From Sorghum bicolor (taxonomy: Eukaryota > Streptophyta > Magnoliopsida > Poales > Poaceae): a DNA stretch of 64,000 nt. The stretch is taken from contig NC_012873.2 in the NCBI RefSeq assembly GCF_000003195.3, forward strand, positions 43,146,061-43,210,060. Reading direction: 5' to 3'. Both the position numbers and the translations under genes were made by a program. Under the pieces are notes generated by a model. That model was not told the origin of the DNA and searched no databases. It saw only the letters and a list, made by a program, of their open reading frames with translations. This document shows, in pieces, positions 22,949 to 34,701 of the stretch (position 1 is its first letter; each line of letters starts with the position of its first letter).

Positions 22949-23442
22949 ATGAATGGTTTTTCTCTTCCAATAAACTTTACTAAAGATCCAGAGAAACTCC
23001 TTAGAAAGAAGAAGTTTGTAGAAGCAAGGGACAAATTTGAGTCACCATGAAGAACACCCTCTGCTACTCAAGCTACCTCTTCAGAGGAGCTAGCTCCAAT
23101 ATTGGAAGAAGAATTTGAAGAACAAGTAGAAGAACAAGCAGAAGAGCATTTAGGTGAAAACCTAGCTCCTCCTATGTTTGAAAAATGGCTGAGAAGACAC
23201 TATGAGAGTTCTCTGCCCCAACAACAGCAAACATTCGGACTGGACCAATAGTCAACACTGAGGAGAATGGATTCGAGCTCAAGCCTGCTCTTATTACTAT
23301 GGTTCAAGCCAACCAATTCTATGGAAAAGCTCATGAAGATGCAAGTGCACACTTACAACACTTTCTAGAGATCTGCAACAGCTTCACGATCAGAGGAGTA
23401 TCAAAAAATACTATCTTACTCTATCTTTTCCCATTCTCATTA
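22949..23442 (+). pseudogene. Ath1 gag, N-terminal part
   Basis: Frame from ATG 22949: MNGFSLPINFTKDPEKLLR, then a Glu-rich block (about 23095-23160, EEEFEEQVEEQAEE), then after a frame change the capsid start (ELKPALITMVQANQFYGKAH, LQHFLEICNSFTIRGV, LYLFPFSL). An in-frame TGA lies near 23048 and a TAG near 23249. The domain is cut at 23442 by TatB and resumes at 35823 mid-helix, so the two halves form one Athila-type gag. Confidence 0.8.
23438..23442. repeat. TSD of TatB, left copy (CATTA)
   Basis: CATTA here and at 35818-35822 flanks TatB. Confidence 0.9.
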
Positions 23443-24157
23443 TGTTGACACCATTTTTGGGCACGTACCTAGAGACCAGTAGAGTATAGATCGGCAGGTG
23501 GAGCGACGGTAACTAACCTGCAGAAGAGTTGCCGATGAGGATGGTTGCCGATGAAGAGACAGCTGAATGTGACTAAGTCTAGAAGTGGTGACGCGTTCAT
23601 GCCGATGGTCAGCGTTAGTCTATGCCGATGGCTATGATGAGAAGTCTGCCGATGACTCGGAAGGAGAACGTGAAGGTTACCGATTGATCTATGGTGGTGT
23701 CTCGGTTTGTCACGGGAGGATAGTTTTATGTTTTCCATAGATATTTAAATTCGTTTTGTATATGGATTCCGTTTAATTTGGAATTGGAGTCCTAGTCGTG
23801 TCTGATTGTAGCACTTTGAGCGGGGTATAAATGTAGACCCTAGGGCCTTGTAATGAGATATCTATCAATTAATCAAACACAAGTTTTTACTCATATTCCA
23901 GCATCTACTTTTCGACGACTTCGTCATATTTTCCTTTTTATTATGAGTTCTTAGGAGTTCGTCGACTTAAGCTCGGCGTATTCTCGAGTTCCGCGTGAAT
24001 ACCTCTTGGCCGTGACATCCGGGCGCATCGCTGTTGTCGGGACCAAAGTATTCGAGTTATCACCTTTGCCGGTAGTAAGGTCAAATCGGCTGGCACGCCT
24101 TAACGTTTGAATCAGGTATTAGCCCTTTGTGTTTGCAGATCTACTTTTGCACCAACA
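23443..24157 (+). mobile_element. TatB 5' LTR (715 bp)
   Basis: TGTTGACACC ... GCACCAACA. U3 holds a row of GCCGATG words (about 23530, 23545, 23600, 23622, 23648). TATA at 23826-23833. U3 belongs to a different subtype from TatA. Confidence 0.92.
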
Positions 24158-24164
24158 CATCTTT

Positions 24165-24181
24165 TGGCATGCCCAGTGGGA
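24165..24181 (+). other. TatB primer-binding site
   Basis: TGGCATGCCCAGTGGGA, seven bases after the LTR, as in TatA. Confidence 0.6.
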
Positions 24182-24204
24182 CCAGATTCAAGATCAAGAT
24201 CGAC

Positions 24205-26822
24205 ATGGCGACTAGCGATTTCGACTTGGAGAATGTCATCCCCGTGACGGAAGCTAATCTCAAAGATGAGCAAAAGCAAGCTATTGCAAAGGCTATGGAG
24301 GATTACAAGCAACAATGTTTGAAGTCCTTCAGCATCAACAGGAGTGGCGAGGTGATCTAGAAGGAAGCACTGCCGATGCCTCGGCAGGTTACTTTTGAAG
24401 CCAATCCTGGTAAGCTTCAAGACATGGTTGATAGTGCTGTTAATCGTGCCTTGATCAATCAAGCTGGTGTGCTGTCCAATACGGTTTTCAATGACGTGGC
24501 TAGAACTTTCAAAGAAGGACAACTGCCACCAAATTATGTTGGTCCTTCTCATCATCAGCCGGGATCACCAGTTGTCACAGCTCCATCGGCTGCTACAGCC
24601 GCTGCGGGCGCAGAAACAGCTGTTCCTCCAAGTACGTTAGAAGTCACTAATGCGCAATCCACGCCAATGCCGACCAATCCATCAACATCAGATGAGTCGA
24701 TTAAGCTCACTACAGACCTATTGGCATCGGCAATGTCGGGATCTGTTCCTCCTAATTGGTGGGGTTTTGGTATGCCCCCAGAGTTCATATTGAAGACACC
24801 TAGTACATCTCAAACGGCTCATATGAGAGGCAAGGCTCCTATGGCATCGGCACCTCCAAATATGCCGATGAATCAGAGTCCCCAGTATACTACCACTACT
24901 ACTGCGAGACCTTACACTGGGAATTCTCAAGCTCCAACGTTCCAGATGCCTAATGCATCGGCAGATTCAATGCCGACGCAACAGAGGTTTATGACTCAGC
25001 CCGGGTATGTCAATTCAATGATGATACCCAATTACCAGTCATCGATAGGACCTATGCCGATGAATGCTAATAGTGGATGGCCTGGGCAGCAAGTCTTTCC
25101 ACAAATGCCCCAACAGAATTATCAAGCTACAGGGTTTCAACAAGACCAGATCCAACCTGGGTTTCAGAATCAAGGGTTGGTCAACCATCTGATGAATCTT
25201 GGACAATAGATGGGTGGTCAGCAGATTGGTGGTCAAATGATTAACCCAATGTTCCATGCAGACCGTGCACCGCATAGACACGTGGAAGTGTATCACCGCC
25301 TCATCGGCAAGATGCTGATGCTTATTGGGCCGATAAGATTGCTGAAGTAATGAGAGACCAATTTGGGATAAAACCCAAAGTCAGCACTTACTCATATCAG
25401 ACACCGTATCCTCCTGCATACGATTTGATTCCACTTCCAAATCGGTATAAGGTACCAGATTTCACTAAATTTTCTAGGTAGGATGATACATCGACTATAG
25501 AGCATGTCAACAGGTTCATCATCCAGTGTAGAGAAGCTGCTAACAGAGATGAATTGAGGGTTCGACTGTTCTCATCATCTTTATCTGGATCGGCTTTCAC
25601 CTAGTTTATATCATTGCCTCCTAATTCAGTGATTACTTGGGCCGATCTAGAGAAGCAATTCCACAAATATTTCTTTTCTGGAGTCCATGAGAAGAAGATT
25701 ACCGATTTGGTTAGATTGAAACAACGCAATGATGAATTGGTTGAAAGTTTTGTGCAGAGGTTGCGGGAAGTCAAGAATAAATGCTACAGTCTGGTTTTGA
25801 ATGATCGGCAACTGGCTGATTTGGCTTTCCCGGGTTTGTTGCCACATATTAGGGACAAATATGCTTCCTAAGAGTTCGAGAGCCTGAGTCACTTGGTTCA
25901 GAGGATTTCCGACCAGGATATTAAGCCCTTTGAACCTAAGAGAGCTTGGAATAAAAAGGTGTCATTTGTTGATGAGGCAGCAAGCTCAGATTCTGATGAA
26001 GAGCCAGTCATCGGCTTGGCAGAATAGGTGAAGAACAAGATGCCGATGTCTTGTCCTTTTGGGCATAAGGAGCCAGAGAAGTTTGTGTTTGACATTACTA
26101 AAGCCGATAGGATATTTGACTTTCTACTTCAGGAAGGTCAGATCAAATTATCACCCAATCATGTAATCCCATCGGCTGAAGAATTAAAGAAGATGAAATA
26201 CTGCAAGTGGCACAATGCAACTTCTCACAGCACCAATGAATGCAAGGTTTTTAGACAACAGCTGCAATCGGCTATTGAATCTGGAAGAATCAAATTTGAT
26301 AGTTCCAAAGCTCAGAAGCCGGTGAAGATCGATCAACATCCTTTCCCAACAAATATGTTGAATGCTAAGGGAAAAACCAAGGTTTTGACGTCAGAAGCAG
26401 CTGAAAGGAGTACATCGGTAGATCCTCAGCATCAAATTACTGCTGCCGATGCCAAAGGAAAAGGATTGATCCAAGAGGGGACTAACTCAGGAAGGTCTCC
26501 CCGATCTGGTATTGTGATAACTCATAGAAGGCCTCGGGAGACTTGGCAGCAACGTGAGGATCGGTATCTGCGTCAGCAAGAAGACTATCATTGGGAAGAA
26601 GAAAGACGCCGACAGGAGTGGAATCGGCATAGAGATCACTGGAACTGCCCATTCTTTATCCATTGCTGGGAGCAGAACATCAAGTTGCCCACTGTTAGAG
26701 ATTGCCCTGAGTGCAATGGTTATGATCGGTATGACAGATCCGATCGGCACTATCACGATGATGATCGACGATTTAATGGGCCAATTAGGGGAAAGCGTCA
26801 GTTCATGATCGCCTGGGGGGCA
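24205..26822 (+). pseudogene. TatB gag
   Basis: ATG at 24205; acidic N-terminus, Met/Gln/Pro-rich linker, capsid domain (about 25480-25900: FTKF, WADLEKQFHKYFF, LVESFVQRLREVKNKC), C-x2-H-x4-H-x4-C knuckle (CKWHNATSHSTNEC, about 26202-26243), then a charged Arg/Glu segment and a Cys-rich patch (CPFFIHCWEQ ... CPECNGY, 26647-26718). Stops at 24358 (TAG), 25207 (TAG), about 25480 and 25603 (TAG), 25869 (TAA), 26026 (TAG); frame changes near 25290 and 26815. It has fewer lesions than TatA in the C-terminal third (open 26028-27026). Confidence 0.87.
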
Positions 26823-26830
26823 GACTCAGT

Positions 26831-27820
26831 GTGCACGATAGGCTTGGTGATTGTGTTGAATATTGTCCTAAGAACCAGGAAGAGCTTGAAGAGATGGCTA
26901 ATGCACGAGTTCCCGATGAGTTTATATTTTGTAGGGATGCTAATACTCATCGGATGGAGTCAAGGGAACATCGTCGTCCATCGGCAAGGCAGTCACCACT
27001 TCCCCCATGGTGTCCAGAGGGGTTGACTAAGACACAAAAAAGGAGGCTGCAACGCGAAAGGCGGGAAGAGCTAAGCAAGGGTGAGAACTCTGGCCAGTCT
27101 GGGGATAAGGAACAATCAAGTCCTAAGGAGAAAGGGCCATCGGCAGATGTTAACATGGTATTTATGTTGCCGATGGAATTCCTTGCGCCGTCTAGCGATG
27201 ATGAGGAGTTGGAGTTTTCCGACCAGATAGCTCAGTTGGCTCTGGATCCGATGGTAGCTATCTTTGAAAAGCCTGCCGACAATGAAAGGCAGCATCTTAA
27301 AGCTCTATTTGTCAAAGGAAGGGTTGATGGTCAGCCAATGACCAAGATATTAATTGATGGTGGAGCTGCTATCAACATCATGCCGTATACAGTATATCGG
27401 AAGCTTGGAAAGGGGGATCAAGATTTGGCCAAGACCGATATGATGCTAAAGGACTTCGAGGGAAGCGTGTCTCCAGTTAAGGGGGCAATATGCATCGAGT
27501 TGACCATCGGCAGCAAAACCTTGCCGACAACTTTCTTCGTGATCAGCGGAAAAGGTGCTTATAATTTGCTGCTAGGGAGAGATTGGCTTCATGCCAATTG
27601 TTGCATCCCGTCTACAATGCACCAGTGTTTGGTCCAGTGGGTAGGTGACAAGATCGAGATTGTCCCGGGGGATTCTTCTTATGTCATCGCATCGGCAGAG
27701 GCAGATACCTATGAGAGGACTAGGTGTATTTCAGGAGAAATTTGGGAAAAGGATTTCCTCAAAGTAGCCGATTATGAGGTTCCACCGATCCAAGCAGTCG
27801 GTTCTGACGAGGAGTTTTAA
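26831..27820 (+). CDS. TatB gag C-terminus and protease (open frame)
   Basis: 329 codons without interruption. The N-terminal 140 residues are a basic/acidic linker (RVPDEFIFCRDANTHRM; PPWCPEGLTKTQKRRLQRER). The retropepsin domain follows, with active site LIDGGAAINIMP (about residue 175) and LLLGRDW (about residue 248). The catalytic Asp lost in TatA is present here. It ends in TAA overlapping the ATG of pol. It is probably the C-terminal part of a longer gag-pro frame rather than an independent protein, since the Met at 26831 lies just after a frameshift. Confidence 0.8.
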   Translation: MHDRLGDCVEYCPKNQEELEEMANARVPDEFIFCRDANTHRMESREHRRPSARQSPLPPWCPEGLTKTQKRRLQRERREELSKGENSGQSGDKEQSSPKEKGPSADVNMVFMLPMEFLAPSSDDEELEFSDQIAQLALDPMVAIFEKPADNERQHLKALFVKGRVDGQPMTKILIDGGAAINIMPYTVYRKLGKGDQDLAKTDMMLKDFEGSVSPVKGAICIELTIGSKTLPTTFFVISGKGAYNLLLGRDWLHANCCIPSTMHQCLVQWVGDKIEIVPGDSSYVIASAEADTYERTRCISGEIWEKDFLKVADYEVPPIQAVGSDEEF

Positions 27821-27822
27821 TG
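27818..27822 (+). promoter_or_regulatory. TAATG stop/start overlap between gag-pro and pol (TatB)
   Basis: The gag-pro stop overlaps an ATG (27820) that is exactly in frame with RT at 28060. The first codons (MDRFADDGKLG) are shared with TatA. The arrangement suggests reinitiation or another recoding mode for pol. Confidence 0.65.
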
Positions 27823-29450
27823 GATAGGTTTGCCGATGATGGAAAGTTAGGCCAAAGATTCACATTGGCCGATGATTTGAGTGTAAGCAGTAGTTCACCT
27901 AGGCCTACTTTCACATCGGCCGATGATTTGAGTGTAAGCAGCAGTTAACCAAAGATTAACATCGGCCGATGATTTGTAGATATAGGTAGTGGTGATAAAC
28001 CTAGGCCTACTTTTATTAGTGCTAAGTTAAATTCTGAGTGTAAGGAGCCGTTAATCTTTTTGTTGAAGGAATATAAAGATTGCTTTGCTTGGGATTATAC
28101 TGAGATGCCTGGTTTGGACCGATCGATTGTTGAACATCGGTTACCCATCAAGTTTGGATTTCGGCCACATCAACAGCCAGCTCGCCGATGTAATCCTAAT
28201 ATTCTTCCTGATATTAAGGCCGAAATAACCAAACTCATTGAAGCTAAATGTGTTCGGAAATGTCGGTATGCCGAGTGGATTTCCAATGTTGTTCCAGTCT
28301 ACAAGAAAAATGGGAAGCTTCGGGTTTGCATTGATTTCAGAAATCTCAATAAAGCTACACTGATGGATGGCTACCCAATGCCAGTTGCCGATCTGCTAGT
28401 TGATGCTGCGGCTGGACATCGGATCATCAGCTTTATGGATGGCAATGCAGGATACAATCAAATATTCATGGCTGAAGAAGATATTCCAAAGATTGCATTT
28501 AGATGTCCTGGTCATGTTGGGCTGTTTGAATGGATAGTCATGACCTTTGGCTTGAAAAATGCTGGTGCTACTTATCAGAGGGCTATGATTTTATATTTCA
28601 TGAGTTCATCGGCAAGCTGGTGGAAATTTATATTGATGATGTGGTGGTTAAGTCTGGAGACTTCACAAAGCATCTTGCCGATTTGCGAAAGGTGTTGGAA
28701 TGCACAAGGAAGCATGGTTTAAAGATGAATCCCAATAAGTGTGCATTTAGTGTATCGGCAGGACAATTCCTTGGTTTCATGGTGCATCAAAGGGGAATTG
28801 AAATTAGTAGGAGATCCATTGATGCTATCAGCAAAATAGTTGCTCCTACCAACAAAACTGAGCTCCAGTCCTTGATCGGCAAGGTAAATTTTATCAGGAG
28901 ATTTATATCTAACTTGTTTGGTAAAATTCGTGCTTTTAGTCCTTTACTCAAATTGAAAGCCGATCAAGAGTTCGTATGGGGAAAAGAGCAACAATTGGCT
29001 TTAGATGAAATCAAGAATTATTTGGTAAATCCTCCGGTTCTGATTCCACCTCAGCAAGGAAAGCCCTTCAGGTTATATTTATCTACCGATGGTATGGTCA
29101 TCGGTTCGGCTTTAATTCAAGAATTTGAAGGGAAGGAACGTGTGATTTATTATTTAAGTAGGAGATTGATCGATGCTGGGACCAGGTATTCGGCCATTGA
29201 AAAGTTATGTTTGTGTCTTTATTTCTCATGTATCAAGTTGAGACACTATTTGTTATCGGCTGAATGCACTGTTATATGTAAAGATGACGTGGTACGATAT
29301 ATGCTGTCTATGCCGATTATGAGTGGCAGGATCGGTAAGTGGATTTTGGCACTGTCGGAATTTGATTTGCGTTACGAATCGGCTAAAGCAGTTAAGGGAC
29401 AGATTATGGCCGATTTCATAACTCAACATTGCGGTACAGTGGAGACTTTG
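27820..29450 (+). pseudogene. TatB reverse transcriptase and first RNase H
   Basis: RT motifs as in TatA (KNGKLRVCIDFRNLNKAT, FMDGNAGYNQIF, FGLKNAGATYQRAM, YIDDVVVKSGD). One base is missing near 28590 relative to TatA (GGCTATGATTTTA against GGCTATGAATTTTA), which shifts the frame just before the catalytic YIDD; RT is otherwise open from 28060. RNase H (LYLSTDGMVIGSALIQ ... YSAIEKLCLCLYFSC) continues openly to the aRNH domain. Only this frameshift and the repeat-derived stops break pol before integrase. Confidence 0.9.
27862..27985 (+). repeat. Triplicated ATCGGCCGATGATTTG unit in TatB pol leader
   Basis: GGCCGATGATTTG occurs three times (about 27868, 27918, 27963), with GAGTGTAAGCAG after the first two. 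TatA has one diverged copy (ACATCGACCGATCATTT, about 14464). The third unit is out of phase and gives in-frame stops near 27946 and 27970, so the expansion damages pol. Confidence 0.7.
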
Positions 29451-29895
29451 GAAATTGTACCTTGGACGCTCTTCTTTGATGGATCCACGTGTGACCGGGG
29501 GGCAGGAATCGGTATAGTGTTAATTTCCCCTCGGGGAAGGAAGTATGAGTTCTCCTTGCCGATTGTTGCCACGTTAACGAATAATCAAGCCGAGTATCAA
29601 GCTTTGATAAAGGGGTTGTAATTGCTAAGAGAAGTCCATGCTGACGCTGTTGAAGTCTTCGGAGATTCTATGCTAGTTATAAATCAATTGGCTGGAAGCT
29701 ATGAATGCCGAAGCGAGGTCTTGATAACCTACTATGAAAAAAGTATGCAATTGTTAAAGGAATTCAAGGATTTCCGATTAGAGCATGTTCCTCGGTTGCA
29801 TAATGAAGAGGCCAATCGGTTGGCTCAGCATGTCTCGGGATATCAGCCCATGCTAAACGCAATATCGGCAATCAGTGCCGGTGATTGGAGAAAAG
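29451..29895 (+). pseudogene. TatB second (archaeal-type) RNase H
   Basis: WTLFFDGSTCDRGAGIGIVL, NNQAEYQALIKGL, FGDSMLVINQLAGSYECRSE, HVPRLHNEEANRLA: acidic residues present in order. A TAA at 29619-29621 interrupts it after KGL (TatC has a sense codon), so the domain is split although otherwise intact. Confidence 0.85.
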
Positions 29896-31137
29896 AAATC
29901 ATTGACTATTTAAAGGATCCGTCCAAGAAAGTTGGGAGACGTGTTCCATTTCAAGCCACCAAGTATGTGCTCCTTGAAGATGAATTATATTATCGAACCA
30001 TTGATGGGATTCTTCTCTGGTGCTTAGGTGATGATGAAGCTAAAAGTTTAATGGGAGAAATCCATGAAGGAGTATGTGGAGCACATCAGTCGGCTTTTAA
30101 GATGAAGTGGATGATTAGGAGGAATGGGTAGTTTTGGCCAACCATACTTGAAGATTGCTTTAAATATTTCAAGGGGTGTCAAGGGTGTCAGAAGTTTGGC
30201 AATGTTTAAAGGGCACCTGCATCAGCCATGAATCCTATTATCAAACCTTGGCCGTTCTGAGGATGGGCTATTGACTTGATCGGCTAGATTTATCCGCCAT
30301 CTAGCAAAGGACATAAGTTTATATTGGTTGCCACTAATTATTTCACCAAATGGGTTGAAGTTATTCCTTTGAAGAAAGTTACATCGGCCAATATGATTGA
30401 TTTTGTGAAGGAACATATTATTTATTGGAATTCCTCAAACGATTACTACCGATCAGGGTACTATGTTTACATCAGGGGAGTTTGATGAGTTCACAATCGG
30501 TATGGGAATTAAGGTGTTGAATTCTTCTCCTTATTATGCTCAATCTAATGGGAAGGCCGAGGCATCTAACAAAGGAATTATTAAACTTATTAAGCAAAAG
30601 ATTGAGGAGAATCCTAGAAAGTGGCATACATTGTTGAATGAAGCTTTATGGTCATATCGGATGGCTTGTCATGGGTCGACTAAAGTTTCACCTTATCAGT
30701 TGGTGTATGGACATGATGCAGTGCTACCTTGGGAGATTAAGACTGGGTCTAGGCGATTATCTTTTCAAGATCAATTGGCTGCTGATGATTATGCTACCCT
30801 GATGACAGATGAATTGGATGATTTAGCAGGACATCGGCTGAAAGCTTTGATAAGTATAGAAGAGAATAAGAAGAGAGTTGCCAGATGGTTTGATAAGAAG
30901 GTGAAGGCTAAGGAGTTTGCAGATGGAGACTTAGTATGGAAGCTAGTCTTACCGATAGGGACTAAAAGTTTAAAATTTGGGAAGTGGTCTCCCAATTGGG
31001 AGGGTCCCTATCGGATAAATCGATCTGCTCCTGGCAATGCCTATATCTTAGAAACTCTCGAAGGAGTTGAATTTCCCAGGGCATTAAATGGCAAATATCT
31101 AAAGAAATATTACCCGAGCATATGGGTCGATGCATAA
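29896..31137 (+). pseudogene. TatB integrase with first catalytic Asp lost
   Basis: Zinc domain HEGVCGAHQ ... GCQGCQKFG (30065-30200), then the core, in which the first acidic motif reads VATNYFTKW (about 30330) against VATDYFTKW in TatA and TatC: Asp to Asn. A 5-bp deletion near 30425 (against TatA 16935) shifts the frame; TAG at about 30129, TAA near 30207, TGA near 30258. The segment from 30463 is open to the end (TTDQGTMFT, NGKAEASNKG ... YYPSIWVDA, stop 31135-31137). Confidence 0.88.
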
Positions 31138-31291
31138 AAGTTTAAGTGCCGATAACATTCCTATCGGCTGGATTAAACTGTATCTGGGCCGGACTTAATG
31201 TTTTAAAAGGTGCCGATAACAGTCCTATCGGCTAGACCAAAATATTAGAAGTGTTTAAAAGAAAAGAGCAAATGTGCCGCCGATGAAGAAT
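31138..31291. repeat. Convergent spacer with two hairpins (TatB)
   Basis: GCCGATAACATTCCTATCGGC (split here as arms GCCGATA / TATCGGC, about 31148-31168) and a second with loop ACAGTCC (about 31212-31232), between the pol stop and the antisense stop. Same layout as TatA and TatC. Confidence 0.8.
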
Positions 31292-34200
31292 TCACATGTT
31301 TAACAAAGCCTGGATCGTCGATGTGGCACGCAGATGGATCTGGTTGGCATCTTCTATCTCTTTCATGTCATCATCGGCAGAGCCCTCCACTGGCTTCAAC
31401 TTCTTCTTCATCTGCAGTGCTTTACGAGCCTGGGTGTTTCGCTCTTGTTCAAGAGTTTTGATTGCTTCAGGCAGTTGGCTTTCTTCATGTTGGGCTTGAG
31501 ACAGAGCTTCTTCCACTTGTCTAAGTTCAGCCAACAGAGCTTCCCTTCTCGCCGATAGATCAGAGATCTTCTACTTCAGTACGTCTCCTGATGATTTCAG
31601 AATGCCGATGCTCTTATGCTTCTCATCGGCAAGGAGCTTCACTTTCGTCATCTCCTCTGAGAGTTGAGCGTGAGCAGCTCAATCGGCAAGACGCTGGGCA
31701 GCCTTTTGATACTGCAGCTGATGACTCTCTAAGTGTGCAGCTTGAAAAAGGGCTTCCTCGGCATCGGCAGGGATTTGTCCTCTGAGAGTCTTGAACAAGG
31801 CCTTGGCCGGATCGGAGTCGTCGACCAATTGGGCCGTGTCTTGATGAAGAAGGGCCGATAATTCTTCTAACTTTGCTCTGATTTCTGCCGATGAGATTCC
31901 AATAGCTCGAGAAGAACTTGCCTCCTCGCCTTCATGTTCAGAGATCTCGATGGCGAAGGACAACAAGCTATCGGGAGAATCCTGTTCCTGAGGAAGAAAA
32001 TGAAATAAGTTATTCCATGATTAAGTACTGATGACAATGAAAGTAGAGATTAGATAACTCACTTGTTTTAGGGCTATCTCTCGCATCTGACTAGATGACG
32101 CCGATGGAACCACGGGCTGATTGGGTGGGATCGCCGATGAAACTATGTCAGCTGAAAGATTGACAGAAGTGATTAATAAAGTGGAAAAATAGGTTCATCG
32201 GCAGTAAATGGAAAATGTATTACCTTGAGGGGGTGCAGTGCTTGTCTGGATAGAGGAGACTACCGATGCTATGATTAGGCTTGCTGGATCGGTGGTCTGC
32301 TCGTGTACATCAGTCGGTATTTCTTTTGGCTGAGGTACCTCTAGCTAGAGTTCTTCCACTTGGGGTTCTTCTTGTAACTGAGGGGGAGATGGAATCTGCT
32401 GAGTCTGAGTTTCTGGAAGAGAAGGGGATGATTCTACTGGGATTGGAGATGCTGGAGGAGGAGAAGGCGTCGCTGTTCTCTAGCACTTTGCTTGTAATCT
32501 GGTACTCTTGGAACCTTTTCTCTTCGGTTGAATAGAATGGGGGGCATCGGCAGTCATACTTCTAGTCTTTGCCGATGTACCGGTGTGCTGATACAACAGT
32601 GAGAAGTTTATGAGTACAAGTGTAATAATTATAAGAACAGAATCGGTATGAGTAAAAGAATTTGAAAATTTACCTTGAAGGCTTGTGCTAGGGTAGAAGC
32701 AGCTACCGATGGGGATATCTTCGCCAGCTTGGTGGTAACCTTCTTGAGGCGCACACCCCGATGCATTATAGCAGCTAGGGTTGGACCGTTGTTGCCGATC
32801 AAAGAGATCGGGCCCGATGGAAGGAGCTCAATCGGCTTGCCACTCCTGCTGACCAATGAGGGTGTGTCATCGACCTCAATATAACAAGGAAGTAAGATAC
32901 CGATGGAAAGTGAAAATGAAAGGATTGAAACATCGGTTTAGAAGTACTTACAGTGTTATCAGGGACTTTGTATTGAGGATCGATCATACCACGGTATGTA
33001 AGAGCCGATCTGCAGAATAGGTGCTCTTTCCATTCTTCCCACCACTGTTTGTATGCCTGAGTGATGAAGTGGGCTGGGATCCAAGCCGATGGATCGACAT
33101 CTGTATCGGCGTTTGGTGGAAGCTGGGCTACCCTGATCCATTCCAGCTGGTGATGGTCTCCCTCGGCTTTATCACATCGGCGTAGCAAAGTGCAATCGGC
33201 AGTTGGCCGAAAGCCAGTTGACGAGCTAGTGCCGATGGATTGTAGAACTCATAAGTTAGATTAGAAGCTTTCCCACTGCCGAAGAAGTTCACCGGTATAG
33301 CTCTGGGAGTGATAATTGCCATCATCACCTCACGATCCTTGTTGAGAGCGTCATTGAAGGGGTGGAAAGTCAGAGGGAATCTGGTGTCTGGATCTTCATG
33401 GGGCATCCATGCCCGCTGTTCTCTGGTCAAACCCTCATACATAGTTTGGAAGAATCGGCTAACCTGGTCTGCGTTGTCACCTGTGCCAGGTAAAACTATG
33501 GCGGCTTCGCCAAAGTTCAGAGGGGAACGAGTTGTCGATTCTTCTTCACCCAGTTCATAATCCTCGGCTATGTCCCTGGGGAAGTGCTGTGCGAAGAGAT
33601 CGAACTCAAGGCGCTTGTGCATGTGAATACTAAGCCACATATTGATGAACCACCAGGGACCCCCTAAGTTGCCGATGGGTTGACCAAGCAGTAGTTTCTG
33701 GGCTACCTGGTGGAGGAGGTGATAGGCCGAACCAAGCAAGTATCGGCCAAGAGGAAATCGGCCGCCAATGGCTAATCTTTCTGCTGCCGATAGGTAAACC
33801 AAAGTTGGTCCTGCCGATCGGCCACAGAATACGAATTTATCCAACCACATGTTCAGAAAGGTGGTCTGTTCCATTACATTGACAGGGCCTGTTCTTCGGT
33901 ACTTCTGGATGTACCCTAACCAACCGCCGATAGAACGAGTTTCCACCTTAGCACTGGGTTTGGTATCAAACAGGTGGGTGTTATCGGCAGTGGATACATC
34001 TAAGCCGGTGAGCATAAACACATCGGCAAGTGTAGGAGAAGCAGGGCCATGGCCAAACACAAAAGCATTGAGTGTGTCTGACCAAAAGTATGAGGCAGCT
34101 ATCAGCAGTGACTCATTTCTCTCCATATCGGCAAGAGACAATCTAATGCACTGATCTAGTTTCCGCTCACCCCATTGGACCTCATTTGAGTTACTGACTC

Positions 34201-34544
34201 TCAAGAACCAATCCTTCCATCCCTTGGTAGGACTAGGCTAGGAACGGAAAGCATCCTTCCATAGATCTAAAGAAAAATTCTTGACTTTAAAAGGGATTCT
34301 GTTTGTCTCCGTGTTTATAAGATCGGTGGGATCCAAGTTTCCTAGTGGACCAAGGCATTGAAGATGGGGTTGATCGGTAGGAATAACGATCTTATCGGCC
34401 AAATCCTAGAAATTTTTGGAAGCGAAAAGAAGAAGAAAAAGAAAAAGGACTCGGTAAGACAGGTTGCGGACGAACAGGGGTACAGTAAAAGTGCAAGAAA
34501 AAAAGCAGTACGCTGACCTCAGGAACGACGAAGTTGATGGCCAT
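31292..34544 (-). pseudogene. TatB antisense gene: PMD-like protein with coiled coil (best-preserved exon set)
   Basis: Deduced exons: 34544-34518, 34405-32952, 32874-32674, 32587-32224, 32151-32064, 31987-31292; every junction has GT and AG. Exon 1 encodes MAINFVVPE. Exon 2 has the PMD-like region (SYFWSDTLNAFVFGHGPASP, TLADVFMLTGLDVS, RSIGGWLGYIQKYRRTGPV, NLGGPWWFINMWL, QWWEEWKEHLF), exon 4 a Pro/Gln/Glu-rich linker, exon 6 a long charged coiled-coil helix (KLEELSALLHQDTAQL, QVEEALSQAQHEESQLPEAI) ending ALLNM. Lesions: TAG for a Trp early in exon 2 (near 34240), a 4-bp deletion near 33150, TAGs in exons 4 and 6. Without them the product would be roughly 900 residues. Its role is unknown; PMD proteins are often transposon-linked. 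Confidence 0.82.
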
Positions 34545-34693
34545 CTCCGCGCATTGGAGAAGATTGAGAACTTGGGAGTTGTTGGAGGAAGTTCTTGTTG
34601 GAGTTCTTGGAGGTATCGAACAGTGCCGCCACCAGGAAAGCAGAGTTGGGCCTGTAGAATGATGCGATGGAGAAGGAGTACCCGAGAAGGAAG

Positions 34694-34701
34694 TATTTAT
34701 A
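34694..34701 (-). promoter_or_regulatory. TATA box of TatB antisense gene
   Basis: TATAAATA on the minus strand (from GTCCTATAAATACTTCC), 157 bp before the ATG at 34544; the same sequence and spacing are found in TatC. Confidence 0.78.

Noticed and set aside
24112..24555. 147-codon minus-strand frame over the TatB PBS and gag start
   Set aside because: It is the complement of the conserved gag N-terminus and spans the LTR boundary; a shadow frame.
27820..28060. An intron between protease and RT, as proposed for Ogre elements
   Set aside because: No consistent donor/acceptor pair is shared by TatA and TatB, and the TAATG start is in phase with RT in TatB.
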